64,000 nucleotides of DNA, taken from the NCBI GenBank assembly GCA_021841935.1, contig JAKCDL010000007.1, forward strand, positions 1-64,000, in the 5' to 3' direction. The translations under genes and the position numbers were made by a program. The stretch is from Actinomycetes bacterium. GTDB taxonomy: Bacteria; Actinomycetota; Acidimicrobiia; Acidimicrobiales; Acidimicrobiaceae. Shown in pieces: positions 8,812-17,793 of this stretch (position 1 is its first letter; each line of letters begins with the position of its first letter). Under the pieces are notes generated by a model. It had not been told where the DNA came from, ran no database searches, and saw nothing but the letters and a program-made list of their open reading frames with translations.

Positions 8812-9222
8812 CTATCCGTAGCTAAATGCAACTCCATATCCACCGATTGGATACGACCAGTCGACATAGGTCGGACATACGATTGCGCAGGCACCACATT
8901 CAAAGCAGCTCTCGTAGTTGAATAGAACAGAACCATCAGCGGTGAGTTGAAAGAGGTTGGCGGGGCAGGCATATAAACATCCCCTGCTGGTGCAGCCTTG
9001 ACAACCATCGTCTTTCACCTTTATATGTGCGCTTGACGAGAGTCGAAACGAGACGACCTCAGGAAGGTCGGTTAGCAAAGTGCCGAGGGAGATCTCTGAA
9101 TCTGATGGTGTTTTACTCTCTTCTGTCTTTGCTGCTTGAGGATAGGTCGAAGGACTTACCTCTGCTTCGATTTGGCTAGCTCCTTGGAAGGAGTACCTCT
9201 GTCCCTTAGTCTTCTCACTCAT
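8812..9222 (-). CDS. fixX: FixX-like 4Fe-4S ferredoxin
   Basis: 136-residue ferredoxin-like subunit of ETF:quinone oxidoreductase. The C-terminal half carries two Cys clusters: CQGCTSRGCLYACP and, 21 residues later, CFECGACAIVCP. This is the FixX pattern used to bind the 4Fe-4S cluster that works with the FAD of FixC. The N-terminal 45 residues are polar and probably disordered, an extension compared with the roughly 95-residue nitrogen-fixer FixX. The ribosome binding site GGGAGGAG lies inside a short repeat (9230-9303). It follows fixC in the same direction. Confidence 0.85.
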   Translation of the reverse strand: MSEKTKGQRYSFQGASQIEAEVSPSTYPQAAKTEESKTPSDSEISLGTLLTDLPEVVSFRLSSSAHIKVKDDGCQGCTSRGCLYACPANLFQLTADGSVLFNYESCFECGACAIVCPTYVDWSYPIGGYGVAFSYG

Positions 9223-9229
9223 CGTCTCT

Positions 9230-9303
9230 CAACTCCTCCCAGGGTCCAAATCTCTGGGTCCAAATCTCTGGGTCCAAATCTCTGGGTCCAACTCCTCCCA
9301 GGG
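9230..9303. repeat. 14-bp tandem repeat with duplicated ribosome binding site ahead of fixX
   Basis: Three tandem copies of GGGTCCAAATCTCT (9242-9255, 9256-9269, 9270-9283) plus a partial fourth, bracketed by two direct copies of CAACTCCTCCCAGGG (starting 9230 and 9289). Read on the minus strand, the bracket sequence gives GGGAGGAGTTG, the fixX Shine-Dalgarno, so the site is duplicated in the fixC-fixX spacer, with only the fixX-proximal copy at working distance. Confidence 0.85.
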
Positions 9304-9385
9304 TTTATGGCCTTCCTAAAAATTCAACGAATTTGGATCTCTGACAACTAATAGTTGGTGGTCTCTTTACCGCCTTGTAGCTGAG

Positions 9386-10735
9386 TTAGCGAAAGATTCT
9401 AAAGCCGCGACTAAGTTCACGAATCATCTCCCCTTTTCCCACCCCAGCATCTCTCATAGATTCTCTTATTGCTCGCATGAATCCAGCTTTAGCCTCGGGA
9501 TCTGAAACTGTAAAGATGCGATCCGCAATAGAGTTCGCTATTTTAGGTAGCTTTTCCTGAGCAAACTTTGAAGAAGTGTACTCGAACGCCCCCGATAGGC
9601 GCTTATGGTTGACCCCTATGAACGACTTAGCAATGCGCTCTTGTAGTCTTTGAAGTACTTCAAGGTCCATAGAGCTATTGGCATCGGCGACTAACTTTGC
9701 TACCTCAATTCCAGATGCTATCGCGTAGTTGACTCCCTCGAGGTAGATTCCCGCAGCTAGAAGAGTCGAAGCGGCATCACCGGCGAAGAGGACTCGGCCG
9801 ATTGGCCCCGTTGGAAAGTTCTTATGGCCTGCTTCATTTAGTAGGTGGGCACCATATTCGCACCTCCTTCCACCTCTAAGTAGGGGGCTGATCGATGGAT
9901 GGGCTTTGAAGTTCTCGAGGAGCTCCTCGGGGCGCCGTCTTTTATTACCTAGGTCAGCTAAGTCAACTACTAGCCCAATTGAGATTGAACTTTTGTTTGT
10001 ATATAGAAAGCCCCCACCTCTCACGTCGCTAGTTGCCCCTAGTACCTCAATATCAACACCACTTGAATTGCTTAGACCAAACCGTTCATCTATGACCCTT
10101 TCATCGATTGCGATGGTCTCTTTTACACCAAGTGAAAATGCCGGGGATCTGCCTTTGCTTCCGCTTATCCTTTGAAGTAGTTGGGGATTTGATCCCTCGG
10201 CAACTATGACGAACTTCGAGGATATCTCTTCGGTTATCCCCTCCCCGTTAGCGATGGTAACTTTAGCGTTGGTACCCTTATCTCCTGGGTGAACGTCCGT
10301 AACGAGTGCTTCGAGGACCAAGGTGGCACCCCTCGCCATCGCGGCTGAGGCCAAGAATCCATCGAACTCTCGCCTATGGGAGGTTATTGCATTCGGGAGG
10401 CCCTCGGTCCAACTCGGGTTGTCAACCGAGATACTAACGGCTCGATCGCCCTCCAATATCATCGTTGATCTGCGATGAATCTTCCTCTCGAATGGAATTG
10501 AGGAAAGTTCATCATCTGTGAGTAGTGAGCGAAGGATAGAGAGGTATATGACGCCCCCGTAGAGGTTTTTTGCACCTACGAAGCTTCCTCTCTCTAATAT
10601 TAGAACTCGAAGTCCCCTCGTCGCTGCTGTAATCGCCGCAGCGGCACCGGCGGGACCACATCCAACCACAATAAGGTCGAACTCCTCGCCACCACCCCTT
10701 AGCTCTCTCGTCGCCTCCAATGCTCGCTCAGACAT
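9386..10735 (-). CDS. fixC: FixC-like electron-transfer flavoprotein:quinone oxidoreductase
   Basis: 449-residue FAD-dependent oxidoreductase of the FixC/ETF-QO family. It accepts electrons from ETF and passes them, with FixX, to the membrane quinone pool. The Rossmann motif GCGPAGAAAA followed by LILERG is near residue 26, AGDAASTLLAAGIYLEGVNYA near residue 320 matches the second FAD-contact region, and KNLYGGVIY is typical of the family. The start codon overlaps the ETF-alpha stop by 8 bp (10728-10735). No separate transmembrane segment is evident, as expected for FixC. It is the link between the flavoproteins of this island and respiration. Confidence 0.85.
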   Translation of the reverse strand: MSERALEATRELRGGGEEFDLIVVGCGPAGAAAAITAATRGLRVLILERGSFVGAKNLYGGVIYLSILRSLLTDDELSSIPFERKIHRRSTMILEGDRAVSISVDNPSWTEGLPNAITSHRREFDGFLASAAMARGATLVLEALVTDVHPGDKGTNAKVTIANGEGITEEISSKFVIVAEGSNPQLLQRISGSKGRSPAFSLGVKETIAIDERVIDERFGLSNSSGVDIEVLGATSDVRGGGFLYTNKSSISIGLVVDLADLGNKRRRPEELLENFKAHPSISPLLRGGRRCEYGAHLLNEAGHKNFPTGPIGRVLFAGDAASTLLAAGIYLEGVNYAIASGIEVAKLVADANSSMDLEVLQRLQERIAKSFIGVNHKRLSGAFEYTSSKFAQEKLPKIANSIADRIFTVSDPEAKAGFMRAIRESMRDAGVGKGEMIRELSRGFRIFR

Positions 10736-11810
10736 TTTTATCCATAACTCTTTGGTATAGCTGATCTAGTATCTCATTGGCATCGCCAATGTATGCCTCA
10801 TCGACGAAGGTGTTGATTGGCGCCCCTTTATCGAGGTTGAAAGAGATCCCCTCGCCGATGTTTTCTAATCCGCCTAGGTGCTGTGGCTGGCCCGATACTC
10901 CAAGGGCGATGTATAGCTGAGGAGTTATCGTGACTCCAGTGGTGCCGATCTGTCTTGAGTGGTCCATTAGGCCAGCGTCGCAGATTACCCTCGTGGCGCC
11001 GTATGCGATATTTAGCGCCTCCGCTACTTCTATGATCTTTTCAATAGCCGCCTTATCCTTTAACCCTCCGCCCGCCACTATGACGATCTTTGATGTAGCA
11101 AGTGACGCAACCTCGGTGGAACTTCTCTCAACGTGAAATGACATAAAGGAATCGCGATCTGTTTGAAAGTCGGTAGTGGCTGTCATTTCACTTGCGCTCT
11201 TAGCGGCGACTATAGAGCCATCGACCACAATGCGATTCTCTTCACCAGTTGGGTTATTGGTGATTTGAGTGGATATGTTCTCTGGCGGATTTGGATCGGT
11301 GACTTCTAGGTCGATTTGAGTAATGACATATCCGCAAGTGTTACTTCGATCGTAGATCGTGGCGCCGCTATCAAAGTTTGTGGTAGCTACCGACTCTTCG
11401 TAGATCGAGGAGATCGAGCCAACGAAGGCAAATCTAAAGTGGTTAGCAAGGTTTGCGCTAAGGGCGATAGCCCTTTGGTCACCCGCAACTACGATCGCGT
11501 CGACTTTAGGGTTGTCGGGATATGCGCGCTCGATGAGTTCTGTCGATGAAATTTGAATCGCTGAAGATAGTGAAGTGGGGTATAGATTCTGTGGCGCTAT
11601 AAGACTTTTGACTAATCCGGAGTCTCGGCGGGCTTTACAAATCGAACAATCGCTATCTATCGAGTCTTCTTTGGTCGATCTTTTATCGTTATCGATGATA
11701 CGTAGAAGTGCTGTGGTTGGGCTAAGTTGGCGACAGATCAGTGAGTCGTGGCCACCCCAGAGTGATATCAGTAAGCTCTGACGAAGGGGAGTCATTTGGT
11801 TGGTGGTCAA
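10728..11810 (-). CDS. Electron transfer flavoprotein alpha subunit-like (FixB type), mycofactocin-associated
   Basis: 360-residue ETF-alpha-like protein. The C-terminal FAD domain is recognisable from SKIVIVAGGGLKDK through TTGVTITPQLYIALGVSGQPQHLGGL to NLDKGAPINTFVDEAYIGD. Two normally conserved FAD contacts differ: the GGRG arginine is missing (AGGGLK) and the GQTG loop reads GTTG. The N-terminal domain is also divergent. The likely start is TTG 11810, after GGGAGG. It is translationally coupled to fixC (8-bp overlap) and belongs to the island set that feeds quinone, but is separated from its beta partner by three genes. Confidence 0.78.
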   Translation of the reverse strand: MTTNQMTPLRQSLLISLWGGHDSLICRQLSPTTALLRIIDNDKRSTKEDSIDSDCSICKARRDSGLVKSLIAPQNLYPTSLSSAIQISSTELIERAYPDNPKVDAIVVAGDQRAIALSANLANHFRFAFVGSISSIYEESVATTNFDSGATIYDRSNTCGYVITQIDLEVTDPNPPENISTQITNNPTGEENRIVVDGSIVAAKSASEMTATTDFQTDRDSFMSFHVERSSTEVASLATSKIVIVAGGGLKDKAAIEKIIEVAEALNIAYGATRVICDAGLMDHSRQIGTTGVTITPQLYIALGVSGQPQHLGGLENIGEGISFNLDKGAPINTFVDEAYIGDANEILDQLYQRVMDKNV

Positions 11811-11958
11811 AGGACGCCTCCCTCTGCATGGGTCGTAGTGCTATGTCTTTGAATAGTGCTAATCGTCGCTGGATTGAGTGGTGCGTTTTTCAGTGGTGGA
11901 CATTTTTGCATCTTTTGCCACATCGCTGAGGGTAAAGATCCTATGGAATGTGACATCT

Positions 11959-14016
11959 TCACCTTGGTTCCATTAGGAGGCTACTAATAGCATCGACGAC
12001 ATCGGTTCCCTCGATTATTCCTGCGTGGGCCCTCCTTGGAGCGAGGCTATCACCGATACTTACAGAAGGAATCGAGAGCTCTTTTGAAAGCTTTGATAGT
12101 TCATTTAATGGAAGGCGGGCAGTACTCAAGATCAGATAGTCGGCCTCTATTTGATCCACTAACCCGTTGATGTGGTTGACGGTTGAAATCTTCTTACCAT
12201 CGATCGAAGTGATGATCGTATTTTTTACTATCTTCGCTCCAAACTTGGCCATCTTTATCCGCCACCACTCAAGGTCAAGTGTCGCTGAGATTCCACTCGC
12301 GCCTGAGAGTGCGGGTGTTATGTAGGTGACTTTGGCCCCTCGCTCAAGGGCAAAGAGGGCATTTGAAGTTGCGTCGTGAAATCCAACTTCGTCGAATACT
12401 ACTACTTGGTCCCCCTCTCGCAGATCACTCATCCCTTCGAACCCTTCATAGGAGTCGAAGATTAGTAGTTCTTGATCGTCACCTTCGCTTCTTGTTTTCC
12501 CTTGACCTAGCTCGCTGTAGCTTTGTACAAAGTAGGGCTTTTTCTTCTTCGATCCCGTCGCTACGACCAGGCAATCGGGCGATAGCTCCTCCAGGAGCTC
12601 TCGATCGACTTTGGCGTTGAGGTTATAGGAGATATTTAGCTGGGAAAGCTCTCGGGTGAGATTTCTAATTAGATCGTAGAACTCGGATCTAAGCGGCCCC
12701 TTTGCAGCAGTTGTAACTGCGCCGCCGAGCTCTCCTCCTTGTTCAAATGGAGCTACAAGGTAACCGGCCCGTGCCAGGGCAACTGTAGCGGCTAGGCCAG
12801 CTGGACCACCTCCAGCTACGACTACTCGTCCTTTGTTGCTAGAGCGCCTCCCCCGTGTGCCTGTAATCGAGATAGCCTTTGATTGGAGTGCTTCAGTTAT
12901 AAATTCGCGCCCAGCACTTCTATTTTCAATACACCCGAGCCATCTATTTACCCCCATTCTTCCGACGCACTCTTGATTGCACGACAGACAGGTTCGGATG
13001 GAGTCGGTGGCGTCTCTGTAGAGTGCCTTACGAGCGAAGTCGGGGTCGGCTATCTGTCCTCTTACGACTCCTACGAGATCGCAGTCGCCACTCGAGAGGG
13101 CCTTTTCGCATTGGAGTGGGTCTTTGAATCTTCCGATACCGACTACTGGAATCGTCACCCTCTGGCGAATTGCGTTCGGAATGAAGAGGCTGTACGAGGG
13201 TGGAACTGCCATGGACGCTTCGATGGCATAGAGGCTATAGGTCGCAACGCCGATCGAGGTGTTGATGTAGTCGACCATCTTGGTGGCCTCGACTATTGAA
13301 GCTACTTCGACTGTCTCATCAATTGTTATGCCACCCTCGATTAATTCGTCCCCGCAAAGACGAACACCTAGGGCTAATTCGGCTCCGATCGCTGCTCTAA
13401 CTCCCTCTATGACTCTCAGGAGTAGGCGACACCTATTCTCTAGAGTTCCTCCATAGTCGTCTTCCCGCAGATTGGTGGCCCTAGATAGGAATGCTCGCAC
13501 GATAGAGCTGTGAGAGCATTGGAGCTCGATACCGTCGAATCCACCAGCAGCTACATTTCTAGCAACAGCTACGTACCCTGCAACGATCTCGTCGATCTCG
13601 CCGTGGTCAACCTCATGTGACACCTCTTTGAACAATGGATCAAGGGTGGGGGAGGGGCCCCAAACCTCGCGACCACTGTAGCGACCGGAGCCCTGTCCGC
13701 CATTGTGGTTTATCTGAGCGAAGATCTTGCAGTCATGGAAGTGAACTGCATCGGTTATCCTGCGATACCCTTCGACAACCTCGCTCCGAAAGCCGGCTAT
13801 GAGTTTTTCATATGGCCAATCCGTTGGATGCGTCGAGTGCTCTTCGGTTATGATGAGGCCGGCTCCACCTCTAGCCCTAGCGCGGTAGTATGCGACGTGG
13901 CGTTCGGAGGGCATCTGTTCTTCGGCAAAGTTGGTTAGGTGGGCGGCGAAGACGATTCGATTTTTTACCTCGACTTTGCCAATCTTTAATGGTGACGAAA
14001 GGATTGGGTACCTCAT
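11959..14016 (-). CDS. Mycofactocin-system FadH/OYE-family oxidoreductase (copy 2)
   Basis: 685 residues with the 2,4-dienoyl-CoA reductase layout: N-terminal FMN TIM barrel (about 1-340), 4Fe-4S motif CLSCNQECVG with a fourth Cys in WLGCIENR, then an FAD/NAD(P) module starting VVVAGGGPAGLAATVALARAGY. In the barrel, the region aligning with the FadH active-site Tyr reads HSSIVRAFLS, with Ser in place of Tyr. FadH/OYE proteins in pairs are a known companion of mycofactocin clusters, but their reaction is not established. Its start overlaps the upstream OYE gene stop by four bases (ATGA). Confidence 0.85.
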   Translation of the reverse strand: MRYPILSSPLKIGKVEVKNRIVFAAHLTNFAEEQMPSERHVAYYRARARGGAGLIITEEHSTHPTDWPYEKLIAGFRSEVVEGYRRITDAVHFHDCKIFAQINHNGGQGSGRYSGREVWGPSPTLDPLFKEVSHEVDHGEIDEIVAGYVAVARNVAAGGFDGIELQCSHSSIVRAFLSRATNLREDDYGGTLENRCRLLLRVIEGVRAAIGAELALGVRLCGDELIEGGITIDETVEVASIVEATKMVDYINTSIGVATYSLYAIEASMAVPPSYSLFIPNAIRQRVTIPVVGIGRFKDPLQCEKALSSGDCDLVGVVRGQIADPDFARKALYRDATDSIRTCLSCNQECVGRMGVNRWLGCIENRSAGREFITEALQSKAISITGTRGRRSSNKGRVVVAGGGPAGLAATVALARAGYLVAPFEQGGELGGAVTTAAKGPLRSEFYDLIRNLTRELSQLNISYNLNAKVDRELLEELSPDCLVVATGSKKKKPYFVQSYSELGQGKTRSEGDDQELLIFDSYEGFEGMSDLREGDQVVVFDEVGFHDATSNALFALERGAKVTYITPALSGASGISATLDLEWWRIKMAKFGAKIVKNTIITSIDGKKISTVNHINGLVDQIEADYLILSTARLPLNELSKLSKELSIPSVSIGDSLAPRRAHAGIIEGTDVVDAISSLLMEPR

Positions 14017-16088
14017 CGCTGCGCTCCAACTTCAATATGGGTGTCGACATGTTCGATATCACCAATGAGGCGACTTCCTTCGGCTATTGCACTTCGAATC
14101 GATCGCGGTGCCAAGGCATCGCCGATAATAACCCCGCGTCCGTCCCTAAAGGGGCGATCATTAGCGAAGTAGCGATTTGTCTCAATGAGATAGTCGAAGT
14201 TCATCACCCTTTGGCTTTGGCCATAGATCTCTTCAACTACGCAAGTACTCTCTTCGACTGCTACCAGTTTCGCTTCGAAGATCAGTTCAGCTCCGCTCCT
14301 TATCAAAGTTGCGTTTCCTTCGACTAGACCATTTGATAGTGCAAGTTGGCTAAAGGCGACTGGATCGGGACAGATGTAGGTGAACGTGGCGTTTAGGGCG
14401 ATGAGTCGTTTGACGATGGCCCTTGAAGTCTCGTCGCCAACCACATCGTAGAAGACCATCTTTGACTCTCTATCTAGCAACTCTCTAGTTGATTCGTCGA
14501 ATAGCGAGATAGGGTCTAGGTGTCGCTGGTTTTCGGTCATCGTCTCGACAGGGGTTATATCAGCGCTTGAGCTGGCGAGAGACTTCCTTGGGTGAAACTT
14601 TGATCCAGTAGAGACGACGATCTCGTCGTAGTCTTCGAGTTCGGCGTATCCACTTACGCTCTTTGAGAGTTCGACGTTGATATCTGATTGAAGGCTCTCA
14701 CTAACTAGCTCCTCGACTAGGCGTGCCATTGCTTTATTTGGGTGAGCATTGGCATATTTGGCTAATTGGCCGCCTAGTTTTGGCCGTTCGTCAAATAGGG
14801 TTACTTCGTGTTTGGCCCTTGAAAGCTTCAATGCTGCTGTCATTCCTGCAACTCCGCCACCTATAACAGCGATCTTTCGCCGTGCGGAAGGGGCAACGAG
14901 GCGGGTGGTTGACTTTAGACCTATTAGGCGTTTAGGCGCCTCAACTTCATGTGAGACCTCGGCATTTACCGCACATGAAATTGGGAAGTTTCTAGAGTCG
15001 CCGACCATACAACCGTGGTTGCATGCAAGGCAACTTCTTGGTCTTCGAGAGGTCTCGAGGAAGAGCGGATCTGCGATGATCGGACGAGTGAGGTCAATCA
15101 ATTCAACTTGGCGCTCCCTTGAAAAGAGCGCATCTACATCATCATCGTTGTAGATTCCACCAGAGTCGATGATTAGAGGTCGTTCGTTTTTGAGTCGTTC
15201 GTTAGCACGGTGATAGAAGATATCAGTACCTTCAACGTTGAAGAGTGGACCTGCGCTATAGTCGGCCTCGGTCTCTGCTGTTGAATAGATAGATCCTCGT
15301 TCGCAGAGAACGTAGCCGATTCGTCCCGGAAGGTCGCCTTCGATCTCGATGAGACTCTCTGCTGCTTCGTTGGGTCCAAATCCACCCCATGGCGCGAGTT
15401 CGTCTATCGATTGGCGTATGCCGATGATGCCCTCTGGCAATTCGGCCGCAATTTTTTTCATAATCGATCGAAGCAAGAGGCCCCGATCACCGCCGAAGTG
15501 GTCGTCTCGTTGGTTAGTCAGTGGGGAGAGAAATGAGCGTATAAGTGAAAATTGACCGGCGGCGACTTCGACGCCATCGAATCCAACATCGAATGCGACT
15601 CTAGCGGCATGGGCATAGTCTTCGATGATACGATCAATTTCTTCTTGCGAAGCTTCGGCACAGACCTCACCCGAGGTGACATCGAGATATGAAGTCGGGC
15701 CTAAAAGGGCCTTTTGTGATAGTGCACTCGAACCTTGTGGCCCCCTATGGACCAGCGAAATCAAAAATCTAGTCCTTGGAAATTCGTTCTTGACTTTTAG
15801 AAGCTCAGCCCTTATGGTTGGCAAAGCGGCAGAGGCGAGGGGCTGGTACTCATAGGAGTACTCTTCATTTGATACCGCCGCTCCTTCGAAGACGAAGATT
15901 CCAACCGCCTTTCCAGAGAGTACTCTTCGACAAAAGTCAAAGTAGGCCTTGGTATAGTGGCTCCTGCGATTCAAATTGGTAGTGATTGGCCCGAAGTAGG
16001 AGCGATTTGAGAGTCTCATGCGCGAGCTCACCGGCTCTTCAAGCACCCTTTCGATCGATAGCCTCTGGAACTTCATTTGACCTTTCAT
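14013..16088 (-). CDS. Mycofactocin-system FadH/OYE-family oxidoreductase (copy 1)
   Basis: 691-residue paralogue of the downstream gene with the same architecture: FMN barrel, iron-sulfur motif CLACNHGCMVGDSRNF with a later Cys (PISCAVNAEV), then the FAD module with VIGGGVAGMTAALKLSRAKH. The normally catalytic stretch reads AAGQFSLIRSFLSPLTNQR, again without the FadH Tyr. Start ATG 16088 is the first option; the Met four codons in (16076) has an AAAGG site and is also possible. It heads the set OYE1-OYE2-ETF-alpha-fixC-fixX on the minus strand, so its upstream region should hold the main promoter. Confidence 0.84.
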   Translation of the reverse strand: MKGQMKFQRLSIERVLEEPVSSRMRLSNRSYFGPITTNLNRRSHYTKAYFDFCRRVLSGKAVGIFVFEGAAVSNEEYSYEYQPLASAALPTIRAELLKVKNEFPRTRFLISLVHRGPQGSSALSQKALLGPTSYLDVTSGEVCAEASQEEIDRIIEDYAHAARVAFDVGFDGVEVAAGQFSLIRSFLSPLTNQRDDHFGGDRGLLLRSIMKKIAAELPEGIIGIRQSIDELAPWGGFGPNEAAESLIEIEGDLPGRIGYVLCERGSIYSTAETEADYSAGPLFNVEGTDIFYHRANERLKNERPLIIDSGGIYNDDDVDALFSRERQVELIDLTRPIIADPLFLETSRRPRSCLACNHGCMVGDSRNFPISCAVNAEVSHEVEAPKRLIGLKSTTRLVAPSARRKIAVIGGGVAGMTAALKLSRAKHEVTLFDERPKLGGQLAKYANAHPNKAMARLVEELVSESLQSDINVELSKSVSGYAELEDYDEIVVSTGSKFHPRKSLASSSADITPVETMTENQRHLDPISLFDESTRELLDRESKMVFYDVVGDETSRAIVKRLIALNATFTYICPDPVAFSQLALSNGLVEGNATLIRSGAELIFEAKLVAVEESTCVVEEIYGQSQRVMNFDYLIETNRYFANDRPFRDGRGVIIGDALAPRSIRSAIAEGSRLIGDIEHVDTHIEVGAQR

Positions 16089-16298
16089 CGCTCTTCAATA
16101 CTTCGCTTATGGAACACTAAAGTTGACTCACTTCGACTTCTAGCTATCGTCGTTTCGCCAAATAGCCGTAGAAGATCGCCATAAGGTAATCCTCGCGCTC
16201 TGTCCCCACTGCAGCTGTTTCAGCTGGAGAAGATTGCTATCTGGCGATCGTCGGTGAAGCGCTTTTCATACTCTACTAAAGTTATCGATCTATTGAGG

Positions 16299-16457
16299 TC
16301 AAATTATCTTCTGGGTTGATTCGCTGAAGCCCAAGGCAAGGTTATCTATATCGATCTCGGACACCATCGAATAGCCATAGAGCTCTATGTACACTCTTTT
16401 CTGGCGCTCAAGGTGAAAGTTGACCTCTCGGGGGGTGAGGATCGCTGTGTCGCTTGG
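16299..16457 (-). pseudogene. Possible gene remnant, C-terminal fragment
   Basis: A 52-codon minus-strand frame bounded upstream by an in-frame stop and ending in TGA. It has an amphipathic, protein-like composition (for example FHLERQKRVYIELYGYSMV and EIDIDNLALGFSEST) and codon choice like its neighbours, but no usable start near its beginning. This suggests the decayed 3' end of a gene or a frameshifted small gene. No family is recognised, and chance cannot be excluded. Confidence 0.3.
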
Positions 16458-16767
16458 TCACTTCGGTACGGAGTCGCTTTCTCCCCGAAGTCTGATCTAT
16501 GGAATTTCATCGAGTCAAGCGATCTCTTAGCTCCTGGTGGCATTGCCGACGGTGGCCATGTCGTCTTCCGTCGAGCTTTAGAGAGCTTCTGTGGTTTCGT
16601 TTCGTCTTTTGATTGACTGACTGCTATTTGACAGTCCTAGGCAAAATTATTCTCGATACCTCTGGTCAAAAGGCCATTTACCTTTAGCTACTTTGGCCAG
16701 GGAGTATCGATAGGTAATGTAGAACGGGGTTTACCGATAGATGCTTCGGGCGCACTTGTCCGGAGCT

Positions 16768-16873
16768 ATGTTAGGTGGTTTCAATTATTCACTTTGGCAC
16801 CAATTACCAACGGCTACTCTGGGAACTCAATCTACGGATGTTAGTTGGTTTCAATTATTCACTTTGGCGCCAA
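16768..16873. repeat. Pair of 36-bp direct repeats upstream of the SDR
   Basis: Copies at 16768-16803 and 16838-16873 differ at two positions and share GGTTTCAATTATTCACTTTG. Their start-to-start spacing is 70 bp. The core GTTTCAATTATTC is also present at 3554-3566 before the amidase. They could be tandem operators or a small duplication; the last copy ends 109 bp before the SDR start. Confidence 0.7.
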
Positions 16874-16982
16874 GGCTCTGGTGAGCTGCATCTCTCCTAT
16901 GGGATAGACTTTGGGCTGCCTTGCTTTGGCATCCCCTTTGCATGCTAGAGTGCGATTCAAAGCCTTTGATCGAGAGGTATCA

Positions 16983-17756
16983 ATGTCAAACTCATCCATC
17001 AAGAAGATACTTATAACTGGAGGAACAAGTGGCCTTGGCCTAGCCATGGCTACGGCGCTAATTGGTGCGAACTACGAAGTAGCAATTACTTCGAGACAAC
17101 GCGAAAGGGTTGAAAAAGTCGCTGCCTCACTTGGTGAGCGAGCTCTTGGTGTGGTCATGGATGTGACAGATGAGTCATCTGTTGAGAGTGGATTGGCAAA
17201 GATCGAGAAGGCCTTTGGCCAAATTGACATGCTGGTCAATAATGCGGGACTTGGAATGGTAAGTGTCAATCCAAGATTTATGAGCGATCCCGCACCGTTT
17301 TATGAAGTTAGCTTAGGGGGCTTCGACGGTGTTGTAGATAGCAAGGTCCGTGGGACATTTTTACTCTCTAAGGCGCTTGTTCCACGGATGCTTAGCCAAG
17401 GCGGCGGAAGGGTCGTAGTTATCTCGATGAACACTTCGACGATGGAGCGAAAGGGCTTCATTCCATATGGCCCAGCAGGTGCCGCAGTCGAAGCCATGGC
17501 AAAGATTATGGCAGCTGATCTTGTCGACACGGCTGTTCGCGTGAACATACTTCTTCCCGGTGGGGCTAGTGCAACTGGCATGATCCCGCCCGATGTCACA
17601 GATGACATTAGAGCGCAACTACTGCCCCCCTCTGTAATGGCAAATCCAATACTCTTCTTGGCCTCCGAAGAGGCAAAGGATATTCACGGCCAAAGATTAA
17701 TTGCGACAACCTTTGACGATTGGTTGGCCACATTTAGGGGCAGTAGCCAAGGTTAG
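16983..17756 (+). CDS. SDR-family protein lacking the catalytic lysine
   Basis: 257-residue SDR fold. The nucleotide motif TGGTSGLG is at the N-terminus, NNAG is present, and VVVISMNTST holds the usual active-site Ser region. At the catalytic site the sequence is YGPAGAAVEAM: the YxxxK lysine is Gly, while the following residues match active SDRs. The longer frame starts at ATG 16911, but the ATG at 16983 has a GAGAGG site and gives the expected SDR N-terminus, so I chose it. It is the only plus-strand gene within the mycofactocin set besides an unknown one and ends convergently with mftC. It may bind NAD(P) without normal catalysis. Confidence 0.82.
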   Translation: MSNSSIKKILITGGTSGLGLAMATALIGANYEVAITSRQRERVEKVAASLGERALGVVMDVTDESSVESGLAKIEKAFGQIDMLVNNAGLGMVSVNPRFMSDPAPFYEVSLGGFDGVVDSKVRGTFLLSKALVPRMLSQGGGRVVVISMNTSTMERKGFIPYGPAGAAVEAMAKIMAADLVDTAVRVNILLPGGASATGMIPPDVTDDIRAQLLPPSVMANPILFLASEEAKDIHGQRLIATTFDDWLATFRGSSQG

Positions 17757-17793
17757 TTGAGCTTACTGGCGATCAAAGATCGTAGTTTGCGCT

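Larger units (their letters stand above)
16089..16982. other. Large divergent intergenic region between OYE1 and the SDR
   Basis: About 890 bp between divergent genes. It contains two near-identical 36-bp repeats 70 bp apart (16768 and 16838), close to the SDR, and a protein-like minus-strand frame without a start (16299-16457). The rest shows nothing I can name. It should carry promoters for both directions. Confidence 0.6.

Noticed and set aside
16768-16873. Short repeats considered as a CRISPR remnant
   Set aside because: Only two copies, a 34-bp spacer, no cas genes, and the same core occurs before an unrelated gene.
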